From a virus, in IMG/VR virus record IMGVR_UViG_3300046511_000163, positions 1 to 41,928 of that record: a DNA stretch of 41,928 nt; one strand, written 5' to 3'. A program made the translations under genes and the position numbers. The notes under the pieces are model-generated. The model searched no databases and was not told the DNA's origin. It saw nothing but the letters and a program-made list of their open reading frames with translations. Every line of letters starts with the position of its first letter. Positions within the stretch are counted from its first letter, which is position 1. Of this stretch, positions 37,538 through 41,928 are shown one piece after another.

Positions 37538-37885
37538 ATGCACAGCAACATCAAGAAGCTCGTTCTGGCCACCGTCACCGCTGCCGCGGTGGTTTCGCCG
37601 ATGGCCATCACCGGCACCGCGCACGCGGACGCCGGCTCGCTCGGCTGTGTCACCCGGCACGAGTACAGCGAGGTCACCAAGGGCATGTCGGTCGACAAGG
37701 TCGCCCGCATCTTCGGCACCAAGGGCAAGGTCTCGTACTCCTACATCGGCTCCTACGTGTGGGAGGTCGACCGGGAGTACAAGCCCTGCCAGCCCTACAC
37801 CGCCTGGTCGCACGTCGAGGTGGACTTCGGGAAGCGTCACGGCAACGTCGTCGTCACCGGCAAGTCCGCATTCTGGATCTCCTGA
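37538..37885 (+). CDS. Exported SmpA/BLIP-like protein
   Basis: A 115-residue protein. Signal peptide IKKLVLATVTAAAVVSPMAI, cleavage probably at AHA-D near residue 30. The mature part, VTRHEYSEVTKGMSVDKVAR then IFGTKGKV and HVEVDFGKRHGNVVVTG, follows the SmpA/BLIP fold pattern (helix with KGM-x-x-x-V, then strands). Cysteines in LGCVTR and YKPCQP may form a disulphide. The ATG at 37538 was preferred to two in-frame upstream ATGs. It is a divergent relative of 16989-17276. Exported from the host; a binding/inhibitor role is possible. Confidence 0.75.
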   Translation: MHSNIKKLVLATVTAAAVVSPMAITGTAHADAGSLGCVTRHEYSEVTKGMSVDKVARIFGTKGKVSYSYIGSYVWEVDREYKPCQPYTAWSHVEVDFGKRHGNVVVTGKSAFWIS

Positions 37886-37896
37886 TCCACCCAGAC

Positions 37897-37983
37897 TGGG
37901 GAGGCCACCGCGAAGGGAGTGGCCTCCCCATCCAGCTGCCGGGCACCTCTGTCTCCACGGGGGTAGAGCAGGGGTGCCCGGCA
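37897..37983 (+). terminator. Tandem strong hairpins
   Basis: Stem 1: TGGGGAGGCCAC (37897-37908) with GTGGCCTCCCCA (37919-37930), 12 bp perfect. Stem 2: TGCCGGGCACC (37937-37947) with GGTGCCCGGCA (37973-37983), 11 bp perfect. The start motif ATGAAGGGAAG follows at 37988. No U-tract. Confidence 0.62.
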
Positions 37984-38001
37984 CCACATGAAGGGAAGAA
38001 C

Positions 38002-38235
38002 ATGAAACTGACAGTCACAGCAGAAGCAGGTGTGACCGACTCGGGAATCGAGCAGCTGCACACCGCCCCGGTCGAGCTCTCAACCACTGGCGACGTTCGG
38101 ATGGCCCACTTCGAGGTCCCGCACGCTCGCGGTTCGATCATCTACAAGGTGACCCTGGAGCAGGACAGCATCCCGGACATGATCCGGTTCCTGCTCGGAG
38201 TCCTGGTCAAGCGAGTGAAGAACGCGGTGGGCTGA
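38002..38235 (+). CDS. Small beta-rich hypothetical protein
   Basis: A 77-residue protein starting MKLTVTAEAGVTDSGIEQLH, then AHFEVPHARGSIIYKVTLEQ and a basic helix VLVKRVKNAVG. ATG with ATGAAGGGAAG upstream. The stop overlaps the next ATG (TGATG). No family recognised. Confidence 0.68.
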   Translation: MKLTVTAEAGVTDSGIEQLHTAPVELSTTGDVRMAHFEVPHARGSIIYKVTLEQDSIPDMIRFLLGVLVKRVKNAVG

Positions 38236-38510
38236 TGGACCCAGTCCGCGAGATCCCCAAGCCGCACCAGTGCGTGTGCCTGCTGATCCGGAAGATCCCG
38301 GGTCCGATGACCCTCGAAGCCCTGAAGAACCTCGCTGATGGGGAAGCCGGGCTGAGTCAGGTCGTCAGCACTTTCCGCGAGGTCAAGGACAAGTGCCACG
38401 CGATGGTCGACAACCCCGACCAGGCATTCTGTCAGTCCTGCGAGGACGACGAGCACCCCCACGACGAGAACCAGATCGGACTACAGAACATCGTGAAGGA
38501 GTCGGAATGA
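38235..38510 (+). CDS. Cys-containing hypothetical protein
   Basis: A 91-residue protein starting MDPVREIPKPHQCVCLLIRK, with FREVKDKCHAMVDNPDQAFC and SCEDDEHPHDENQIG. Several Cys/His residues could hold a metal ion. ATGA overlap with the next gene. Function unknown. Confidence 0.66.
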   Translation: MDPVREIPKPHQCVCLLIRKIPGPMTLEALKNLADGEAGLSQVVSTFREVKDKCHAMVDNPDQAFCQSCEDDEHPHDENQIGLQNIVKESE

Positions 38511-38713
38511 CCACCCTGTCCTGGCTGGAGCTGTTGCTCTTCGTCACCGTCATTGTCGGTGCCCTGATGTATCACTTCGGACATGCGATCGGGAAAGCGC
38601 AGGCCGAGAAGAACCAGCTCGATGCAGCCATCGAGAAGTGCATGTCCAGGCATCCCGCCGGCAGGCACACCAAGGAGTACAAGGGGACTCATCTCCGGGC
38701 GGTCAAGGAGTGA
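38507..38713 (+). CDS. Single-TM hypothetical protein
   Basis: A 68-residue protein. N-terminal TM (LSWLELLLFVTVIVGALMYH) followed by a charged cytoplasmic helix (KAQAEKNQLDAAIEKCMSRH) and a basic end. Topology resembles small phage spanin-like or membrane-bound accessory proteins. Overlaps both neighbours by 4 nt. Confidence 0.65.
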   Translation: MTTLSWLELLLFVTVIVGALMYHFGHAIGKAQAEKNQLDAAIEKCMSRHPAGRHTKEYKGTHLRAVKE

Positions 38714-38871
38714 GCCTTCGGCTGATCGCTGTGTTCACGTTCTCCATCCTCATGGGACTGCTCTGCGGAGTGGTGATCGGTGGGGTGATGGGCGAACCCT
38801 GGTGGTACGTGTTCCCGATCTCGCTCGCCGGTGGGATCGGGATCGGAATAGCTGGGGGAAGGAGGAAGTGA
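38710..38871 (+). CDS. Two-TM small membrane protein
   Basis: A 53-residue protein from GTG at 38710: LIAVFTFSILMGLLCGVVIG and WWYVFPISLAGGIGIGIAG, ending GRRK. Two short TM helices with both ends on the same side. Overlap with its neighbours (GTGA, TGATG) supports expression. Function unknown. Confidence 0.65.
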   Translation: MSLRLIAVFTFSILMGLLCGVVIGGVMGEPWWYVFPISLAGGIGIGIAGGRRK

Positions 38872-39362
38872 TGTTGCTCGACACCATCCGATGCAGCACC
38901 CCACGCTGCTTCAACGAGTACCGGGAAGACGTGGACAGATGGCATCTGCTCGACGATGCGCTGCTCGCCGGCTGGACCATCTCCGACGATGAGGAGAAGA
39001 CCTGGTGCCCGGAGCACTCGGAGAACCATGACCCGTTCGGTCTCGAACTGAAGTGGGTCGTGGGCTGCCGTACCTGCGACTACGAGGAGGAGTACGACTC
39101 CGAGGAGGACGCGAAGAACGACTACACGCTCCACGAGTGCGAGCCAGACACCTGGATCTGGAAGCCCGAGGAAGTCCAGGCACACCAGGAACGTCGTGCC
39201 CACAACCGACTGGTGTACGCCGAGAAGAAGGCCGCGGAGGACGCAGTGGCCAAGGCCTCGTTCGATCGAGCGATGGCCGAGCAAGACCGGATCCATCGGT
39301 GGGCCAGCAACTGGCTCAGGATCCGCAACCTGTTCCTGTTCTGGGACAGGAAGCACATGTAG
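38871..39362 (+). CDS. Cys-rich hypothetical protein
   Basis: A 163-residue protein. The N-terminal RCSTPRCFNEYREDV, then TWCPEHSENHD, GCRTCDYEEEYDSEEDAKND and LHECEPD give a Cys/His pattern for two zinc sites. A C-terminal charged helix (about 105-160) ends with IRNLFLFWDRKHM. It may bind nucleic acid or act as an adaptor. ATG shares a base with the upstream stop. Confidence 0.68.
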   Translation: MLLDTIRCSTPRCFNEYREDVDRWHLLDDALLAGWTISDDEEKTWCPEHSENHDPFGLELKWVVGCRTCDYEEEYDSEEDAKNDYTLHECEPDTWIWKPEEVQAHQERRAHNRLVYAEKKAAEDAVAKASFDRAMAEQDRIHRWASNWLRIRNLFLFWDRKHM

Positions 39363-39399
39363 CATCCAATCAGATACACCACCCATGAAAGGTATGACC

Positions 39400-39648
39400 A
39401 TGAACGACACGAGAGACAAGCAAGTGCAGGACACCGCCAGCCTCCACGAGAAGGCCGTTCAGGCGGTCGCGAAGGGAGCGGTGGCACCGAGGCCCAGGAA
39501 GGCCCGGAAGAAGGCGGAGAAGCGCAATCACGCCGTCCACAAGCACGTTGTGGTGGACCCGCGAGTGATGAAGGCGGCTAAGGAGCTTCTCGTCGGCTCC
39601 TACACCCGGATCGAGATCGTCGACGCCGAGACCGTGAGGGTGCGATGA
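39400..39648 (+). CDS. Basic hypothetical protein
   Basis: An 82-residue protein starting MNDTRDKQVQDTASLHEKAV. The middle is Lys/Arg-rich (APRPRKARKKAEKRNHAVHK), and the end DPRVMKAAKELLVGSYTRIE, then IVDAETVRVR resembles the C-terminal piece of a family of small actinophage proteins. ATG preceded by ATGAAAGGTA; an in-frame ATG inside that motif (39385) would add five residues. Possibly nucleic-acid-binding. Confidence 0.68.
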   Translation: MNDTRDKQVQDTASLHEKAVQAVAKGAVAPRPRKARKKAEKRNHAVHKHVVVDPRVMKAAKELLVGSYTRIEIVDAETVRVR

Positions 39649-40814
39649 CCAAACGCCAGGACGACGAGGACGAGGAGGAGACCACCACAGATGGTGGTTC
39701 TACTGCTCGTAAGGCCTGGTACGCCGGTCACGCTGAGGCTGAGCACGGCATCAGCGCGGCCTACCGAGGCGTACCAGGCGTGCCTCATGGCGGTTCTCAG
39801 ACCGTCAAACCCGAACAGACCGCCGGCTCGATGGACCTGTGCTGGTGCGGTCAACCGTTCGATCATGACTGGCCGGGCAAGGCTGACGGCCGCAGACACC
39901 CGAAGGAAAGCCAGATGACCACAACCCCCGCTTCAACCGAAGAGCAACCGCGCATCGAGCGGCGCGCTCTCCGGGCCTACCACGCTGACCTAGCGGACAT
40001 CATCCTGACCGCAGTCAACGAGTACGGCGTGAAGTACCGGCTCACCGCGCACAGCGTGATCCTGTTCCCCCCTGACAAGACCCAGCCGTACGCCATCAAC
40101 GCACGCAACGGAGACCGGCAGGTCAGAGGCGCGAGAACCTGGTTCGCCAGGCACTGCGTACCGCTGGACAAGCCGATCAAGGAGGCCGCGAAGCCAGCGC
40201 CCTCCACCAAGCCTGTGGACGAGGAAGCCGTCAAGGAGCTCGCGGAGATGATCAACTCCGAGGAGCACCTCCCCAAGGACGAGCCGGCTAAGGCTGAGCC
40301 CCCCGCTGTGAAGGCAGAAACCCCTGTCGAGCCGCCGGATGGAGAGCCGGCGAGCTCCGAGGAGTGGATGCCGTACTTCGTCGGCAAGAGCAAAGCCGAG
40401 CGCAAGCAGCACCCGTTCTACGTCGTCAACGCTCAGGGCCAGCTGAAGTGCACCAAGTGCGACGAGGTGATCGGTACCTCGCGAAGTGCCGGCGGTCACA
40501 CCAGAACCCACCACACCGATACCGAGTCGCTGTGGGGCAAGGAGGCCAAGCAGAAGGCCATCCAGACCTTCCACAGCGGCAAGCTCGGGAAGCAGGTGGA
40601 GGACGCGATCAAGCTGCTCCAGTCGGCGATCGGTGTAGAGCCAGAGCAGGTCGACACCTCAGCCAAGGACGCGGAGATCAAGACTCTCGGCAAGCAGAAT
40701 GGCGATCTGAAGATGGAGGTCGCTGTCCTGAAGCAGCAGGTCGAGGACCTGACCACGAAGATCGCAGACATGGAAACCAAGGCAGCCCTAGCCCGCGAGG
40801 CGTTAGGGCTGTAA
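39645..40814 (+). CDS. Zinc-finger and coiled-coil protein with possible internal start
   Basis: A 389-residue protein. Acidic N-terminus, then LCWCGQPFDHDW (residues about 65-76). An in-frame ATG at residue 91 (39915) has its own GAAGGAAAG start element. A domain with YGVKYRLTAHSVILFPPDKT and AINARNGDRQVRGARTWFAR (about 125-165) resembles a HicA/dsRBD-like fold. An acidic Pro/Ala-rich linker, a C2H2-type finger (KCTKCDEVIGTSRSAGGHTR then THH, about 268-290) and a C-terminal coiled coil (about 345-388) follow. It may bind nucleic acid. Two products from two starts are possible. Confidence 0.72.
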   Translation: MTKRQDDEDEEETTTDGGSTARKAWYAGHAEAEHGISAAYRGVPGVPHGGSQTVKPEQTAGSMDLCWCGQPFDHDWPGKADGRRHPKESQMTTTPASTEEQPRIERRALRAYHADLADIILTAVNEYGVKYRLTAHSVILFPPDKTQPYAINARNGDRQVRGARTWFARHCVPLDKPIKEAAKPAPSTKPVDEEAVKELAEMINSEEHLPKDEPAKAEPPAVKAETPVEPPDGEPASSEEWMPYFVGKSKAERKQHPFYVVNAQGQLKCTKCDEVIGTSRSAGGHTRTHHTDTESLWGKEAKQKAIQTFHSGKLGKQVEDAIKLLQSAIGVEPEQVDTSAKDAEIKTLGKQNGDLKMEVAVLKQQVEDLTTKIADMETKAALAREALGL

Positions 40815-40825
40815 ACCAGATCTGG

Positions 40826-40856
40826 AGCCGGGCCCCTAGAGGAAGGGGGCCCGGCT
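40826..40856 (+). terminator. Strong intergenic hairpin
   Basis: AGCCGGGCCCC (40826-40836) pairs with GGGGCCCGGCT (40846-40856), 11 bp across 9 nt, followed by TCACC and ATGAAGGGACA. No full U-tract. One of the recurrent right-arm hairpins that precede a start element. Confidence 0.6.
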
Positions 40857-40876
40857 TCACCTATGAAGGGACACAG

Positions 40877-41116
40877 ATGGTCACCATCGGAGAGCAGAAG
40901 ATGTGGCACGACATCGCTTCGATGGCTCGGTCACTGCACACACTCGCGGAGGCGGTCGTGAAGATCGTCGACGAGGAGTACGCAGACCCCGAGCCGGAAG
41001 AGGCACTCCCACTCACCAAGGTCGCCTGGAAGGCCGAGGTAGCCAAGGACAACACCGTGCTCGGCTTCCCCGAGTGGCTGAAGGATCGGCGTGATCTGGA
41101 GACCAGGGATGTGTGA
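40877..41116 (+). CDS. Helical hypothetical protein
   Basis: A 79-residue protein starting MVTIGEQKMWHDIASMARSL, then HTLAEAVVKIVDEEYADPEP, with a second half containing LPLTKVAWKAEVAKDNTVLG. ATG with ATGAAGGGACA 3 nt upstream. The stop lies within the next gene (8-nt overlap). No family recognised. Confidence 0.68.
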   Translation: MVTIGEQKMWHDIASMARSLHTLAEAVVKIVDEEYADPEPEEALPLTKVAWKAEVAKDNTVLGFPEWLKDRRDLETRDV

Positions 41117-41324
41117 GGAAGGGACCCCTCACCTGATCTGGTACGACCACGCCACCAAGCTCAGCTTCGAGTGGGATGGCTCATCGGAGATCCAGGTGAG
41201 CAACGGCGAGACGTTCAAGGTCGAGGGGACGGTCGGAGTCAGGAACGCCTCCATCAAGCGCTGGATGGACTGGTTCCAGCTGGTCTGCACCAACTACACG
41301 CGGTTGAACGTGGTGAGTGGGTGA
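41109..41324 (+). CDS. Small beta-sandwich-like protein, copy A
   Basis: A 71-residue protein: PHLIWYDHATKLSFEWDGSS, then ASIKRWMDWFQLVCTNYTRL. The pattern H-x-x-x-YDHxTxxLxFxWDG recurs in the next gene (AHFCYHDRTVNLTFAWDGFA), so the two are tandem relatives. Function unknown. The GTGA overlap couples them. Confidence 0.68.
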   Translation: MCEEGTPHLIWYDHATKLSFEWDGSSEIQVSNGETFKVEGTVGVRNASIKRWMDWFQLVCTNYTRLNVVSG

Positions 41325-41653
41325 TCTACGTGGAGCAGCCCCAGAACCAGGACGGGGTAGCGCACTTCTGCTATCACGACCGCACCGTCAACCTGACCTT
41401 CGCCTGGGACGGGTTCGCCCACGACATCGACGTCTACCGCGACGACACGCTCGTCGGACAGATGCCGATCCCCGTGGGCTACCTCAGCATGCCCCGGAAC
41501 CCCGGTCGGTGGTTGGCCCACTTCGAGATCCTCTGCCAGCTCTACATCAAGGAGAAGTCGCATGTCGAGATTGCTCTTGGCCCTGATCCCGATCGCCGCA
41601 GTGGCGGTTGGGGTCTGGTTGGGGAGGAAGAACCAGAAACCACCCAGAGATGA
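41321..41653 (+). CDS. Small beta-sandwich-like protein, copy B
   Basis: A 110-residue frame from GTG at 41321: QDGVAHFCYHDRTVNLTFAW, then MPRNPGRWLAHFEILCQLYI. The first 80 residues parallel copy A. The C-terminal 30 residues (PDPDRRSGGWGLVGEEEP) overlap the next gene and look like shadow composition, so the functional protein may end near KEKSH. Function unknown. Confidence 0.65.
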   Translation: MIYVEQPQNQDGVAHFCYHDRTVNLTFAWDGFAHDIDVYRDDTLVGQMPIPVGYLSMPRNPGRWLAHFEILCQLYIKEKSHVEIALGPDPDRRSGGWGLVGEEEPETTQR

Positions 41654-41798
41654 ACATGCAGAGCTCGTCGGGCTGAGAACCATGCGCGAGGAGCTGATGA
41701 CCAAGGCCGCGGAGCACGCCACGTTGGGCGATGACTTCGCGGTCATTGCATTGGGGATCTTGTCCAGGAAGGGGGAGCCAGATGCCCGGGACCGATGA
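41562..41798 (+). CDS. Single-TM hypothetical protein
   Basis: A 78-residue protein. N-terminal TM SRLLLALIPIAAVAVGVWLG, then a basic GRKNQKPPRDEHAEL and a helix (GLRTMREELMTKAAEHATLG). AAGGAG with a 7-nt spacer precedes the ATG, supporting this start although it lies 92 nt inside copy B. Function unknown. Confidence 0.68.
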   Translation: MSRLLLALIPIAAVAVGVWLGRKNQKPPRDEHAELVGLRTMREELMTKAAEHATLGDDFAVIALGILSRKGEPDARDR

Positions 41799-41928
41799 AC
41801 CAGTGCCTCCGATCTGGGAGGCCACTGTCGATGACCACGCCTGGAAGGCACAGGTGGACGGCATCGAGTCCAACAACTACCGAGGTGTCCTCACCGTGCG
41901 CCGGCTCTCTGACGACAAGGAGATCCTC
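41782..41928 (+). CDS. Unknown protein, partial at right edge
   Basis: Forty-nine codons are visible from ATG at 41782 (GGGGGAG upstream): MPGTDEPVPPIWEATVDDHA, then NNYRGVLTVRRLSDDKEI. The frame is open to the window end. The strand pattern (W-x-A-x-V-x-x-x-x-W ... YRGVLTVRR) suggests a beta-containing fold. The gene continues beyond the window; no function assigned. Confidence 0.7.
   Translation, partial: MPGTDEPVPPIWEATVDDHAWKAQVDGIESNNYRGVLTVRRLSDDKEIL

Noticed and set aside
37432-38001. Long open frame continuing upstream of the gene at 38002
   Set aside because: It overlaps the signal-peptide protein at 37538-37885 in another frame, has shadow composition, and the ATG at 38002 has its own start motif.

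Overview
This window is a piece of a double-stranded DNA tailed bacteriophage (Caudoviricetes) of a high-GC Gram-positive, almost certainly actinobacterial, host. The grounds are high GC at third codon positions, a WhiB-family regulator (a family confined to actinobacteria and their phages), a long collagen-repeat tail fibre and gene families typical of actinophages. The long non-contractile-type tail genes suggest siphovirus morphology. Both ends of the window cut through genes: the terminase large subunit on the left, an unknown rightward gene on the right. No integrase, CRISPR array, insertion sequence or functional tRNA was seen.

Layout. (1) About 1-12.8 kb, leftward: terminase large subunit, a holin/M23-peptidase lysis pair, two acidic proteins, minor tail proteins, a 2288-residue tail fibre, a collagen-repeat tail protein, a beta-sandwich virion protein and a terminase-small-subunit-like protein. 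(2) About 12.6-20.6 kb, leftward accessory and nucleic-acid genes: WhiB, a RuvC-like resolvase, a cassette of exported proteins (one with RTX repeats) alternating with 26-32 residue membrane peptides, helix-turn-helix proteins, two endonuclease/exonuclease/phosphatase (EEP) fold enzymes, a ribbon-helix-helix repressor with four GTGATATCA operator copies, and a Cas4-like nuclease. (3) About 20.7-28.3 kb, leftward replication block: HNH protein, DNA polymerase III alpha, gp32-like single-strand-binding protein, DnaG-like primase and DnaB-like helicase, apparently served by a promoter with an inverted repeat just upstream of the helicase. (4) About 28.3-30.6 kb, the switch region: small leftward genes including a membrane-anchored collagen-like protein and its two-TM partner, a possible short rightward gene, and a non-coding stretch with two strong rightward promoters and a series of RNA hairpins. 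(5) About 30.6-41.9 kb, rightward: about 30 small genes, mostly of unknown function, tightly overlapping within units. Most units are separated by one or two strong hairpins followed by a purine-rich translation-start motif.

How it works together. The leftward genes supply replication (helicase, primase, polymerase, SSB, recombination nucleases), then packaging, tail and lysis. The rightward arm looks like the host-takeover or early arm. The least explained features are its hairpin plus start-motif architecture and the short promoter-driven, terminator-ended RNAs at about 30.3-30.6 and 33.9-34.0 kb.
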